Below are positions 21,946-32,999 of a stretch of DNA of 64,000 bases, one piece after another. The notes beneath the pieces are model-generated. The model searched no databases. It saw only the letters and a list, made by a program, of their open reading frames with translations, and had not been told where the DNA came from. This stretch comes from Forficula auricularia. Its lineage: Eukaryota; Arthropoda; Insecta; Dermaptera; Forficulidae. Every line of letters starts with the position of its first letter. Within the stretch, counting starts at the first letter, position 1. Where the stretch lies: NCBI GenBank assembly GCA_024734495.1, contig JALMQS010000891.1, positions 434,001 to 498,000 on the forward strand, read 5' to 3'. The position numbers were made by a program, and so were the translations under genes.

Positions 21946-21983
21946 GCCCTGAAGAAGTCAACAATGTTGACGAAACGTTGGCA
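21946..21983 (+). ncRNA. Hammerhead ribozyme motif
   Basis: CTGAAGA (21949-21955), extra A, stem II GTCAAC/GTTGAC, GAAAC (21972-21976), GTT with predicted cleavage after 21979, stem I GCC/GGC. Stem III ACGT. Confidence 0.72.
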
Positions 21984-22038
21984 ATAAAATATAAATTATC
22001 TGCATAAAAGATATAGTCCTTATACTATATAATATTCG

Positions 22039-22722
22039 TCTAGATTAATTTGTAACAACGCTTAGAGAAATTTCTCTAAAAAAATTAAGCTCTTACCTAG
22101 AATCGAACCGACGAACTCTTGAACTATGGTCATTGGCTCTAGCGATTACACCATTGGGACATTTAATATTTCTATCTTGATTTCTCTTACTAAAACTAGA
22201 TATTTTTGATTTAGACTTTGTGTCGAGATAATATTGTATTCATTTGAACTCGAATGAAAATGAAAAAATAGCAATTGATTTTAAATTAAAAAACATTAAA
22301 TTAAATATATATTAATTAACGAGGCAAATTTGAAATATAATTTTAATTTGCACTTCGAATTTTGAAATAGAAAGACTCCAATTCATTTTAAATTAAGAAA
22401 CATTAAATATATTTTTTGTAATTAATTAAATTAATTGAGATCGCGTAAATTTGAATAATTTCCATGATTCAGCCTGCGAATTTTTTGCAGTTCGCAAATC
22501 ATTTCATTATTTTTTGTTTTGAAAAGGAAAAATGAAATTTAAATTTAAATTTTAAATTTAAATATATTCATAGTATTCTACCCCCCCCCCCCCCCCCCGC
22601 CACTCCAAAAATTAAAGAGGCGAAACTTTTAAGAGACGATCGACTGGCTGCCCGCCAGGCAGCTTTCAGCCCGGAGGAGCCCGAGCTTCGAGGGCGTGCC
22701 GAAGGCACGCGCGAAAAGCTCG
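22039..22722 (+). mobile_element. Helitron-like element with tRNA-like segment, copy 2
   Basis: It starts TCTAGATTAATTTGTAAC and ends with the GGCGTGCC GAA GGCACGC hairpin and AGCTCG then T. The tRNA-like part (about 22098-22165) is on the minus strand. An 18-C run at about 22581 is the same poly-G tract as in copy 1. Coordinates of both ends are read directly. Confidence 0.65.
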
Positions 22723-23819
22723 TTTGCATATAATAACTTTAATAATAAACTTAAATATGCATAAATTGTTCATTTATGCCAATATTATTACAGATGCATC
22801 CATCGTCTTAAAATCCCAAATAAAATAATTCAAAAAATGATGTTCTGCATTTTTGAACAAAAATGTCCAAATCTATGAAAGCCAAAAATTTAATCACTAA
22901 TACACATTAGAAATACAAATATTTTAGCACAAGAACAAACTTTCTATGATTTTTATTCTTTAAGTGGCAAATGAATCCAGACACATAGACACACAAATCA
23001 TGTTTGAAAATGAGCCTCCCGGGTATACCGAGTAATAATGACCTAATTGTATATTTAATCATCGGTATATCGAAATTTTTTATTTACTAGAAAAATTTAT
23101 TTTTTATTTTTTAACAGATTTCGAAATAAAATTGTGTTTTTAAAAAAGTTATTTCAATATATTTACTAATAAAATATAATTCCGATATCTTCTTCCTTTT
23201 CCGGTGAGCAAATGGTTAAAAATTAAATAATTGGAAGAAAGGTGGGAAAGAAAAAGCAATAATTATTTGATGACCAAGCTAATATACTTACTACTATTAT
23301 ATTAAATATTTTAGTTCTCTCACTCGTATGTATAAACTTTTTGTCTATTCTATGAATAAATTATTTATTCATTGATAATAATAATATATAATAATAATAC
23401 AACAAACAAAAAAACATTCAATTGTACTGATCAAGGAAATTAAATTAAAAATTGCAGAAAATACTCGGTAATCACCTTTTTTGTAAATTTTTAGTGATTT
23501 GACAATTTCTTTGTCGACAAAAGGTTTGAATCTTAAATCTGAAACTTGATAAACAAAGGTATATAGATTATTTTATACAAACTTGTGTGTCAAATTAACT
23601 CAAACTGTTTAAAAAGCCCTTCATATAAAACGATTCTTTATTTTTTTTCTTATTTTCTACATTTTTCAAACAGAAGTTCTAAAGCTAAAATACTAAACTG
23701 TTTTTGTTTTCAAAATACAAATATTTTACTACCAAAACGAACTTTCTACGATCTTATTCTTTACTTAGCTACTTTCATACCTGAGCTATATTATACCCAT
23801 CAAATGAATAACTTTTAAA
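22723..23819. other. AT-rich stretch, nothing recognised
   Basis: Includes TAATAATAATA runs near 23380. No frame with recognisable motifs. Confidence 0.4.
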
Positions 23820-23829
23820 GAATTTTAAA

Positions 23830-24290
23830 AGGACTATCTTACTCTACACTACTTTAAAAATATAATTTTACTAAAAACTTTATATAAGAATTTTGTGGTC
23901 CTTAAGTTACTTAATTTGCATATTAAATTTCATCAAAATTGGTTAAGGAATTTTCAAGATATTTCATAAAAACTAAAAAAGTACTAGAATAAAATACTAA
24001 AGTTTGTGGGCCGAAATGTATCAAAAACTAATAATCGCTTCATTTTGTTAAAGTAATGGTAGGTTTTCAATTTCATTTCAATCTGTTCAACGAGTGAGGA
24101 AAAAATCGTCGTCGAAAAAAGAGAGTAACATAATATGTGTACGTACTTAAATCCATCCATCCATTTGCATACACTAAACAAAAAAATCACACTTTTTGGG
24201 CTCTGGACCAGACCCCATGTAATTTTTGGCAAAACCGTCACGTGCTGTATGGGGAAATGACTTGCGCCTTTCTTTCGCAGGGTAGGCATG
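23830..24290 (-). mobile_element. Non-autonomous repeat, copy 1
   Basis: Inverted copy of 41628-42150: shared blocks include TTCAATTTCATTTCAAT and TTGGCAAAACCGTCACGTGC. The ends have ACTTTACCC-like motifs in the other copy. No coding capacity; the 101-codon minus frame is within this repeat. Confidence 0.55.
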
Positions 24291-24934
24291 CCCTTAACTG
24301 ACCTGCCAATTCAGTTGTCTATATAACAGGGGCTCCCATTATAAGAGATGTAGCTATTAAATGACTAGGGGCAAACAGCGAGAGTGCTTCAGAAGTTCAT
24401 GTCTATGTTAAGGGGAAACAAATTTCAAAATATTTTTTCTTAAGAACCATAAAAATTTTAGGCTAAATCAAATAAGGATAAATTTATTTTTAAAATTAAG
24501 ACAATTTGAATTCAGCTACAGGAATCTCTTATTTTAAAAGAATTCACATTTTCAAACTCTTTTAAATTCACTCTTATTTACGCTACTACATAATATATGA
24601 GATATGATGGAATTTTGTAATCGAGCATTAAAGTTTTTTTTTGCTTTGTATTTTCTAAATATCTCAAAAACGGCTGAAACTATTTATTATTCGCTCTATT
24701 AGTTCTTTTTGTAAAAAAAACTTGAAACGTAAAAAAATATTTTGTGGCCGCAGTAATTTGAGCTCACTGCATATAAAGGCGCCAATCAGTATTTCGCATT
24801 ACGGCGCAAAAGGGATTTTGCGCGTCCCTGGTGGTTATATGGATCAAAATAATGAAAAAAGTTCATATAAACATTTGTCCAGATACGCTTATTTTACCAG
24901 CGATCCACCATTTTGTATTTGTTTTTACTAAATA
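24291..24934. other. Repeat scraps
   Basis: 24600-24690 resembles the head of the TTTACCATAC family (ATCTCAAAAACGGCTGAAAC). A 69-codon plus frame at 24722 is not recognised. Confidence 0.3.
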
Positions 24935-25300
24935 ATTGATATCTCTGGAACAACTTAACCGATTAAGTTGAAATTTTGCAAGGAACCCATCAATATAAAG
25001 TTCTAGATTAGAAAAAAATTATTGGATAAAAATGTTTCACCAATTACTAACACCAAATTCCTTAAAAACTTTAGAAAAAATGTCAATTTGATTCAAATGG
25101 CGGGCAGTTAAATTTTTAAATGAAAATAACTCAATTTTAAATGGCCGCCATTTTGAAATGAATAATTGGTTGGTGATTGGTGATATTTTTTTCCAAACTA
25201 GATTTTATAATATGTTACATTGATGAGTTTCCTGCGATATTTTAACCAATTCGTTCAAGCTGTTCTAGAGATATAAATTATTTAGTTAAAAAAAAATAAT
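24935..25300. repeat. Diverged inverted repeat
   Basis: TTGATATCTCTGGAACAACT through GATTAGAAAAAAAT (to 25025) pairs, with differences, with the complement of 25180-25300. The block around 25030 (AAATGTTTCACC) is shared with the tail of the unit at 14509. Confidence 0.5.
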
Positions 25301-25658
25301 AAAATAAAATGTTGCATAGCTAGTAAAAAAAGCGTTTCCAGGCAGATGAACTTTTTACTTTATTTTGACCCTCATAACCACCCCTTAAATTACCTCCTCG
25401 TATTACAGATACACCCTGTAGATTCAACAACTTTTTCTATAAAACGCTCATATGTTTTGCAAAAAAAAATCCCATTAGATCCCCCGTTTAAGGGAGTTCA
25501 AGACTGCTTATCTATCTGTTTGATCTTCGAAAAAATCTTTTGTATTTCTCCAGAGTGACAACGTCTCCACACCAAATTTTTTAATAAAAATATTGTTAAT
25601 AATGAGGTTAATTTCGAATAAAAATCATTGTTTTGATAATATTAATAAAAAGAATATT
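25301..25658. other. AT-rich stretch, nothing recognised
   Basis: No convincing frames or repeat ends. Confidence 0.35.
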
Positions 25659-25805
25659 TAATTGAAAAGTTTTTGTTTTGCCGAGAGTAGCAGAGTTGTT
25701 GATTCACAAAGAGAAACAAAGAGGTTGTCCTCTGCTTGATGCAAATAAACATACATACATATATATATCGAGATGATATATCTGTATATATATTATTTAT
25801 TTGTT

Positions 25806-25846
25806 TGAGACTATAGTTTCGAAGACTTGGTCTTCATCATCAGTCT
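25806..25846 (-). ncRNA. Hammerhead ribozyme motif
   Basis: CTGATGA, extra T, stem II GAAGAC/GTCTTC, GAAAC, then TATAGTC with stem I AGA/TCT. Stem III ACTATAGT is an 8-nt palindrome. Confidence 0.75.
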
Positions 25847-26138
25847 TTCTTCAATTATAAATGTTTTTCATGGAGTCAATATCATATGGATATTGAAAAC
25901 TTGGTGTTCCTTCGTCACTGCTGTTCCGCTAGGAACTAATAAAGACATTCTATTCGGGTTCACATTCAAATATAACAATATGTTTCCCTTTCTCCTTAGA
26001 AAGGCTGACAAAAGAAGGGGTTTTCTTTTTCTTATATCTTTTGTTAGTAAACATCTTAAGCAGATTACTATTGGATAACTCTATTTGATTGTTCAAACAG
26101 AGATATTGACTTCATGAAAAATATTTATAATTGAAGAA

Positions 26139-26179
26139 AGACTGATGATGAAGACCAAGTCTTTGAAACTATAGTCTCA
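26139..26179 (+). ncRNA. Hammerhead ribozyme motif
   Basis: CTGATGA at 26142-26148, extra T, stem II AAGAC/GTCTT plus a wobble closing pair, GAAAC at 26165-26169, predicted cleavage after C26176, stem I AGA/TCT. Confidence 0.75.
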
Positions 26180-26296
26180 AACAAATAAATAATATATATA
26201 TACAGATATATCATCTCGATATATATATATGTGTGTATGTTTATTCGCATCAAGCACAGGACAACCTCTTTGCTTCTCTTTGTGAAAAAGAATATT

Positions 26297-27560
26297 GAGA
26301 TAATTTTTTTCTCATTATAAAAACAATTATTTAACAAAAAAATTGATTTCAACAAATAGAGTTGGAATTCGACACTAGTGCTTTTGTTATATTCTGTTGG
26401 CTGCAAATAACTTTTTATTTTTTCATTTATGAATAACTAATTAACTAGACTGTCATATCTATTGAAAAATTTATCGTTTTGATTCATAAAAGTTGGATCT
26501 GTATAAATTTGTTAAAAATGGTGTAATTTGTATAGAAGTTATAACCCTTTTAAAAGCTCGGTCCATTTACTTCACATGTTAAAAGGACAATTTTCAATAA
26601 TTTTAATGGGAAAAGACGATCAACTTCAAATTCCGGTAATAAATGTTTAATGCATCAATGATTCAATGGTAAAAATTTGAGAATTTTCTTATAAAAATGA
26701 TAAACAGTCCCGAACCTCCTTAAGTTACAAAACCTACAATATACAAATATACAACATACGACCTAACTGACACATTGTTTTTGGCCCGGGGTAAGAAATT
26801 CTCAACTTGTGTAATTTTATTTTTTTTTAAGTGAAAGTTTGGAAGTGACGCAGATTGGTATATATTGTGTGACGTCACTTAGAACTTTGGTTGTTCTCTT
26901 TCTACTTATTTCCTCGATCCAGCTCTTTGAATTAATTAAATATTTCGATCATCTGGAAAAGAAAGAGAGCGAGAGCAACTGATCTCATCTTTAGGAAAGA
27001 GATTTAAGTTCTCGAATTTCCATGTATTAAACCTATATAAAAATATACAAGTAATTTAAAATGAAATTTAGTGAGGCAGTTATTTTCGGAACCAATTAAA
27101 ATTTTCATTCAAATTCAGGCGAAATAGAAATTAAGAAGAAAAATTCAATCATCTTGCTTTGCATAATTTGTGAGTATACACTAATTACGTAATTATTATT
27201 ATTTTTCAAGTTCCGCTCTAAAATCTATAAATCTGATCATCAGGCGGCTTCAGAACCTCAACATTCAAGCTTGAAAAATGAATTCAAAATATCGAAACAG
27301 TAAGTTTTTCGAGACCTAATTTTTTAAATATTTCATTTTAATTCATTAGGGTAGGTAGTTAATTCATAATTTTACCAAAAACAACTTAAATACCGAAATT
27401 TAATCTATTTTAATTTAAAATCAACTAGCTACTTACACTTAAATCAGAAATTCCAACTCAAATGAATAATTTGTTCCTCTAATATAGATAATTTAACAAT
27501 TCTGTCTGTCTGGCAGAGTGTGTTAGTTTCTACAATTTTAAAGGCATATAGGTACTTAGT
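26297..27560. other. AT-rich stretch, nothing recognised
   Basis: No frame or repeat end I can support. Only short AT runs. Confidence 0.35.
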
Positions 27561-27631
27561 ATAGTTAAGGTATTGAAGGAGACAATAAAGAGTGTGTCTT
27601 CTGTTGAATTATAAATTTTATTTATTTATAA

Positions 27632-27671
27632 CGAGACTATAGTTTCGATGGCTTCTCTCTTCATCAATCTA
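27632..27671 (-). ncRNA. Decayed hammerhead in left arm
   Basis: Core reads TTGATGA and stem II is disrupted; GAAACTATAGTC is intact. Confidence 0.45.
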
Positions 27672-27737
27672 TTACAATGTATTCACAGGAATTAATTTAT
27701 GAATGAAAAAAAAAATTCCTGTGAATACATTGTAATA

Positions 27738-27778
27738 GATCTGATGAAGAGGGCAAAGCCCTCGAAACTATAGTCTCG
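27738..27778 (+). ncRNA. Hammerhead ribozyme motif
   Basis: CTGATGA (27741-27747), extra A, stem II GAGGGC/GCCCTC, GAAAC (27764-27768), TATAGTC. Stem III ACTATAGT. Confidence 0.7.
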
Positions 27779-28014
27779 TTATAAATAAATAAAATTTATA
27801 ATTCCAGCAGAAGACACACTCTTTTATTGTCTCCTTCAATATATAAAAATTCTGCTACTCTCGGCAAAAACTTTCAATTTAATAGTTAAGGTAGTTATTT
27901 CGCGACAATTCAAGTAAAAAAGTTAATGCTAGAGTATATAGAACAGACAATAAGGATTCATAATTCATAAGCCCAAAACTTTTTGCTGTTTATGTACCAC
28001 TACTAGCCAATCCC

Positions 28015-28150
28015 GTGCTCGTATGACAAATCTGGCAACGCTGTCCGATCTTGTATATATTTTATCTTAGAAATGTCAAATAAAGTACATTATAAAGTAA
28101 GATTTATAAGAAAACAAGTTCTTAATAAGCGATTGAAAGCTGTTGCGACA
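28015..28150 (+). promoter_or_regulatory. Possible housekeeping-type promoter
   Basis: TGGCAACGCTGTC (28032-28044) matches the known fly core-promoter motif 7 consensus in 12 of 13 positions, from memory. It precedes a strong start context 28145-28154. No TATA box or clear initiator; support is weak. Confidence 0.3.
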
Positions 28151-28207
28151 ATGGCGGAAGCGAAAAAACGTCAAAAAAGTACTAAAGTTAACCCACTTTT
28201 AGGTTAA
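28151..28207 (+). CDS. Candidate gene start or micropeptide
   Basis: ATGGCGGAAGCG in a good context (CGACAATGGCGG) starts MAEAKKRQKSTKVNPLLG and a stop. A possible donor GTTAAA lies at 28203 (phase 1), and a possible acceptor CATTATTAG near 28290 would extend it by 13 codons. The basic sequence is unrecognised. It could be the first exon of a gene or chance. Confidence 0.3.
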   Translation: MAEAKKRQKSTKVNPLLG

Positions 28208-29070
28208 ATAAATGCGTTGTTGCCAGCTTGTTTTTCGTGTAAATATTTCAATATACATTTTTCATTATTTATTCATTATTAGCTCAGAAACTGTGTTGTA
28301 ACTATGAATTAAAATTTTCTTAAATAATAGCATTAGTTATTGTTTAATGTTGGTTTATTATTTTATAACAATGGTAAGAAGAGTTTCTTAATTACAATTA
28401 AATATGTATGTAAACTTTCCGATATCCCGTATAGTGCAATGTTAAAGAGTCTGAAATACTCTATCTTTGGAATTTAATATCTCTGGAACTATATTGTTCA
28501 TAAATTTCGTTTTGCCACCAATTGATGTAAAAGTATTTAAATAATATTCTGTCTAAATTTCTAAAAAATCCTAAGAAAACCCATATGGGGAAACAACTAC
28601 CTTAAAGCTAATTTATTTGCTATCCACACTTTCTTTTTGGCTCCTGCCCCCTTTAACCAAAAAGTTGCGGCCACCTCTTTTGCCGGTAAAACTTTTTTTT
28701 CTTTTTAATTTCGAGTTCTTTCAAGTTTTAATCAAAAAACTCAACCGCAAACTTCTATGTTTACAAAATTCAATCAACCTCATCCAAAACAATTTTCAAC
28801 AAAGCTTGTCGATCTTTTTAGGAATTGTTGAATTTTCTAAGAGTTGGCTGGTTGGTACAATGAATGGATAATTTGATGAAAGCCAAATTAGGGGTTAATT
28901 GCGGGTTGAGTATGAGACAATCAAAATGTAGGTTGAAAATAAAAAAGTATACACTCAAGAATATAAATTTATGTTTCAAACCGTCCCCTATAGTTTTTCA
29001 TTTTCTATTCTATGCCTCTGATATTTTTCTATCATCGACTCTTTCCCCTTTATTATCATCATCATTGAGT
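28208..29070. other. Unassigned stretch
   Basis: An 84-codon plus frame at 28617 is not recognised. The minus strand there shows protein-like composition with stops and could be a decayed retroelement, but I cannot support it. Confidence 0.3.
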
Positions 29071-29078
29071 ATACAGTC

Positions 29079-29545
29079 CTAAGACTGGTTTGATGCAACA
29101 ATCCGTCTCCACTCGACTCTGTCCCCCGCCAGCTGTTTGACCTCTCTAAATGTCTGGCATCCCATATCCCCAATTATTTGGTTGAAATATTCTAATCTGG
29201 GTCTCTTCCCTTCCCCTTTTCTTTCCCACCTCCCCCTCCAAGATATCCCTAAGCAGTCCCCCATGTCTCAATATGTGCCCCATCATCTGACCTCTTCTCT
29301 TCTTCAGACTCTTCCACAAGGTTCTTCTTTCTCCGATTCTTCCAAGAACTTCTTCATTTGTAATTTTATCCATCCATTTGATATTCATCATTCTTCTGTA
29401 GCACCACATTTCCGAAAGCCTCTAATCTCTTTCTCTCCGCTTTTCCAATTGTCCAGGTTTCACACCCGTTACATTGGCCATACTCCATACATATGTCTTC
29501 AATAGCAACTTGCTGTTTTCTAAGCTTTATTAAGTCTATTAATGA
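29079..29545 (-). pseudogene. Non-LTR retrotransposon ORF2 C-terminus
   Basis: Three frames join to give GCETWTIGKAERKRLEAF, then WCYRRMMNIKWMDKITNEEV, LGRIGERRTLWKSLKKRR, GHILRHGGLLRD and finally QLAGDRVEWRRIVASNQ. This is the post-reverse-transcriptase tail common to RTE-like and related insect retroelements (the GCETW and RR---I-W-D-(V/I)-TNEEVL motifs). At least two frameshifts. The reverse-transcriptase catalytic motif is not in the fragment, so it is a 5'-truncated, dead copy. Confidence 0.75.
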
Positions 29546-30431
29546 ATCATATGAAAATCGATGCGATAATTCACTCAACTTCATTATAATAAAACACACA
29601 TCTTTTCAATTGCTCAAATTAATTTTCATTATTACACATTATTATTATTATTATTTTTCTTTAAAAAAATGCTCTGATTACGCTCAAACTGTCTTGATAG
29701 AGATTTTAAAGATAATCAAGTTCGATGATCAAACAAATTTTATTAGATGTTTAATATTGAAGGGACAAGGTGAATTACTTTTGATGGGAAAACACAATAA
29801 TTTTAATATATATTACCAATAACATAAATCAAATAGTTTTAATAATATGAACTTCAAAAAAAGCTAATTAAGAAAAATTGTTTCACGTGTAAGTAATTAT
29901 ATATGCGACGAGAAAAACATTATATTTAGATAAAATTATATTAATCTGTATTGTCATTAAAAAAAATCAACAGAGATAAGATTTTTATATAAAAAAATGT
30001 TTATTGATATTTTAAAAAATTTATATCCTTTGCATTTTTTTTTTATTTTGATAATTATTGTGATCATGTAGAAAAAATTGATGAATCCTCCTAGTATTTT
30101 TGGAAATAAAAATAAATATATCTTTTATTTAAAAATAATCTGGAAAATAATAATAATAATAAATTTTTGATCGAAATTTTAAGCTCAAACACTTATTGGA
30201 ACAAATACACTCATAAAGTTATCGATGGGAGGAAAAGTGCTTAAAAGTAAAAGATTAATTAAACTTTTTTTTAATATAAAATATAATTTTTTAAAAGCTG
30301 AGGCTCTTAACTAAGATAATTAATCACTGAGAAATTAAGTAACTTAGCTACTTATATCCGAGATACCGAGATAAGAATTAGTAACACCTCAACCTTTAAT
30401 ATAATTATATTTATTGCATATTTATTTATTT
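29546..30431. other. AT-rich stretch, nothing recognised
   Basis: TTATTATTATT runs and no frame with known motifs. A 109-codon plus frame at 29493 overlaps the retroelement remnant on the other strand. Confidence 0.35.
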
Positions 30432-30488
30432 TAATTAAGTAATGGAGAGTTCAGCTAATAAGTATTCTGCATGATAAACTCCCAACTA

Positions 30489-30534
30489 TGGAAAATGTTT
30501 CGGCTTTAATTAAATAATGCCATCATCAGTTCCT
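30489..30534 (-). ncRNA. Hammerhead ribozyme motif
   Basis: CTGATGA, extra T, stem II GGC/GCC with a long AT loop, GAAAC, ATT, stem I GAA/TTC. Confidence 0.6.
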
Positions 30535-30589
30535 AAGAGAGTATTAGCGACACAATTAATTTTATGTTGTGTCGCTAATACTTCTCTTA

Positions 30590-30636
30590 TGAACTGATGA
30601 TGGCATTACTTAATTAAAGCCGAAACGTTTTCCATA
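30590..30636 (+). ncRNA. Hammerhead ribozyme motif
   Basis: CTGATGA (30594-30600), extra T, stem II GGC/GCC, GAAAC (30622-30626), GTT, stem I TTATGAA/TTCCATAA with one bulged C. The best stem I in the window. Confidence 0.7.
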
Positions 30637-30717
30637 ATTGGGAGTTTTTTATTCAGCAGAGGCTTACCCATTGGCTGAATCCCTCTCCATTACTTAATTA
30701 AATACATATACAGCCAT

Positions 30718-30850
30718 CAAAATTGTATCAACTTTATTTATTTTATTTTTTTATTTATTTATTTATTATTTTCAACGGCTATATTAATATAATACAATAA
30801 TTATTAAATATAACAAAATTAATAATAATATATAATAAAGTAATTTCAAA
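30718..30850 (-). mobile_element. 3' tail of a non-LTR retroelement
   Basis: On the minus strand it ends with TAGCCGTTGAAAATAATAAA and TAAA-type repeats, the same tail as at 49905-50150. This fits LINE 3' ends with (TAAA)n tails. No ORF remains. Confidence 0.5.
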
Positions 30851-30985
30851 TTAATCACTCTCTTGTTTCCTTTCCAATCTTCTACCTCTGCTACCACTTA
30901 CCCTTGTCTTTTCAGGCCATGGGTTCCTATGCAATTCTTAACTCTTATTATGATGTTCCCTACTTCCCCCAGAAGTTTGTCGCAA

Positions 30986-31013
30986 CATTTATGGGACACC
31001 CTGTATAACGATA
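30986..31013 (-). mobile_element. ACAGGGTGTCCC-type element end
   Basis: Read on the minus strand, CGTTATACAGGGTGTCCC resembles the end at 9412. No partner end was found. Confidence 0.3.
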
Positions 31014-31199
31014 CACTATTTTTCTGATATTCTAGATTTATCACTAGAAGTTTTGAAACTAGAAATTCTAAAATCTACGATAACTTCGTTGTTTTGGAAC
31101 TAGGAAGGTAATTTTGGCATCAACAAACCTGCTACTCTAGGCAAACGAAATCTTTCCAAGCTTGAGTTGTTTATCATAAAAGAATTTAGTCTTTTTGAT

Positions 31200-31560
31200 T
31201 GTAAGTCGATTCTTCTACGTTTTCAGTAGAGCTATTATTAGTCAAAACATCAAAAATGGAATGCAATAAGGTTATTCGTCTAGTATTAGATAAGAATCGA
31301 TCGTTATTTTTGATTTTAAGTCGATTTCTCCATGTCTTCAGCAATGGTATAATAATCGAAACGTCAAAAACCTAATGTAAAATTGTTATTCCTCAAGTAT
31401 TAGATGAGAATCGATGACTATTTTTGATTTTAAGCCGATTCCTCCATGTCTTCAGCAATGGTTACCAATAATAACCAAAATGTCAAAAATCCAATGTAGA
31501 ATGGTTATTCCTCGACTATTAAATGATAATCGATCATTATTTTTGAATTAAAGTCAACAG
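31200..31560 (+). repeat. Tandem repeat, period about 115 bp
   Basis: Three diverged units starting with AAG(T/C)CGATT at 31203, 31318 and 31432, ending at about 31551. Each includes TCTTCAGCAATGG or close. Confidence 0.65.
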
Positions 31561-31633
31561 GAATTGCAAATTGCAAGTGATATCTGATTAATAATAAAAG
31601 AATAAACATATTAATATTTCAAATGAATTTGAA

Positions 31634-31667
31634 TAAAGTTTAGCAACGATCCGTTGCAGTTTATTTA
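31634..31667. repeat. Short near-palindrome around GCAACGATCCGTTGC
   Basis: Identical over 33 nt (ATAAAGTTTAGCAACGATCC and following) to the sequence at 42171-42203. Diverged third copy at 2826. Confidence 0.6.
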
Positions 31668-32118
31668 ATTTAAAATCTATACAGAAACAGATATTTTGTA
31701 AAAATCACTTTTTGAACTAAAAAGGTTAAAATCTGTATCTTAGATATCAATTTTTTAAGGAATACAATATTTTTCTATTAATACTTATTATCAATTTATT
31801 GTGTAATGAAAATATAAATTATATAATATTCGAGAGGAGGCGGGGTATGACAAAGTCACGTGGTGGGTTTCAGTAACGTTTTTTTTACCCAATCAATTGA
31901 TTTCAATGAAATTTGCGCACATGGCAATATTTTTTCTCTTTCTCTACTATAATACTATAATGGAAGATGTTTACATTCGACATTAACCTACTTTAATCTA
32001 GGAACACTATTTTTAGCACAACTCTATATTTATACTCAAACAATAATTTCACCTCATTAAACATATGTGATATTTTAGTTTATTTTAAATAAAAGGAATC
32101 AGTAATTACAAAAATAAA

Positions 32119-32235
32119 TATCCCTGATAACACGCTCTATCCAGAAGATGTTGTTGCCTTTAAGATGTTTTTAAGATTTCTATAAGATATCTTTGTGTTT
32201 ATTAGACATCTAGAGAGAGTGTGCTATCAGGGATA
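32119..32235. mobile_element. Small MITE
   Basis: Inverted ends TATCCCTGATAACACGCTCT and AGAGTGTGCTATCAGGGATA, 117 bp in total. No superfamily assignment. Confidence 0.6.
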
Positions 32236-32365
32236 TTAAGTATCAAAAATCAATAAAGTATTATTTATTTTTAAAAACTATACTTATCTTTGAGGATTTG
32301 ATGCTTTTGATTTATTTATCATGAAAGAAGTTTCGGGTTAAACGCACTTGAATTACACATTTTTA

Positions 32366-32990
32366 ACCGACTTCAAAAACGGAGGAGGTTCTCAATTAGA
32401 CTGAATTTTTTTTTGTGTCTATGTTACCTGATATCTTCGTTAATAAATTGTGAACCGAATTTGATGATTTTTTTTGCATTGGGTTCAGTATAGTTTCCGA
32501 TTGGTCCCGTTTTTTTTTCATTGGTATTGGGCCTTTTTTGTTATTTGTATTTTGTTTGTTCAGCGCTGGCTCATCGAAGAGATGTCTCTGCCCTTTCCCT
32601 TTTCTATAGATACTATCACGGCAGGTGCTCTGATGAGATAAAATCAATAATTCCCCCAAAGCATGCTTTGCACGTAGCACGCGTTTTGCCGACTCCCAAC
32701 ACTCTTTCGCGGTTAAATTAGAAAAGTGCCGGACCACTTCATTCGCCAATACATATATCCCCATGACTTCAAGGAACTGGAACTCTCTTCCAGCCTCTAT
32801 CTTTCCCAGCACCTATAATCTTCAAACCTTCAAAACCGGAGTGCATAGACACCTACGTCTACACCCTCTCACTTAATCAACTTTCTTCTTCTTCGGTAAT
32901 GCAAGGGTCTTTCGAGATCCATAGGGGCTGCATCTTTACTGGTGCACCCTTCTTTTGCAATTCGATTGCATTAAAAAAAAAAAAAAAAGA
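32366..32990 (+). pseudogene. Non-LTR retrotransposon tail joined to an ACCGACTTC element
   Basis: The left part (32366-32520) is the start of the ACCGACTTC family also at 38068 and 48437. From 32560 on a frame reads SALAHRRDVSALSLFYRYYH then SDEIKSIIPP. After frameshifts it continues with NWNSLPASIFP and FKTGVHRHLRLHPLT, the common C-terminus of jockey/CR1-type LINEs. The 3' end is CATTAAAAAAAAAAAAAAAA (to about 32988). Truncated and frameshifted. Confidence 0.7.
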
Positions 32991-32999
32991 TTTTAATGA

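Larger units (their letters stand above)
21625..22035. mobile_element. Foldback with two hammerheads
   Basis: Arms of about 170 nt with a central AT-rich part that also pairs (CATCAACATCAATTAGATTG with its complement). Both arms carry a hammerhead. No clear 12-bp duplication, because the right edge abuts a Helitron-like element. Confidence 0.65.
25659..26284. mobile_element. Hammerhead foldback unit with 12-bp duplication
   Basis: Perfect target duplication AAAAAGAATATT (25647-25658 and 26285-26296). Left arm: TTGAAAAGTTTTTGTTTTGC, a terminal block GAGGTTGTCCTCTGCTTGAT, a TA-rich part and a hammerhead. The right arm mirrors it. The same terminal block is found at 39199, 39718, 39833, 40185, 55594 and 60786. 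Such terminal repeats with ribozymes are known from Penelope-like elements; no reverse transcriptase is present here. The center (25860-26100) contains a short unrecognised frame. Confidence 0.8.
27573..27881. mobile_element. Hammerhead foldback unit with 12-bp duplication
   Basis: Perfect target duplication ATAGTTAAGGTA (27561-27572 and 27882-27893). Arms around a center at about 27700. The right end has CTGCTACTCTCGGCAAAAAC, part of the terminal block of the family at 25659. Confidence 0.8.
30432..30705. mobile_element. Foldback with two hammerheads
   Basis: Arms from about 30432 and ending about 30705 around a center near 30562 (GTGTCGCTAATAC with its complement). Outer arms pair ATTAAGTAATGGAGAG with its complement. 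No 12-bp duplication could be defined because the flanks are low complexity. Confidence 0.65.

Noticed and set aside
25692..26284. Retroviral-like LTRs
   Set aside because: The terminal repeats are inverted, carry hammerhead motifs and have no primer-binding site or TG/CA ends. Penelope-like termini fit better.
27242..27300. CTGATCATCAGG and a later CGAAACAG as another hammerhead
   Set aside because: The core does not match and no stem II forms between the two parts.
29137..29505. 122-codon plus-strand frame
   Set aside because: Antisense to the LINE ORF2 remnant, whose minus-strand motifs are clear.
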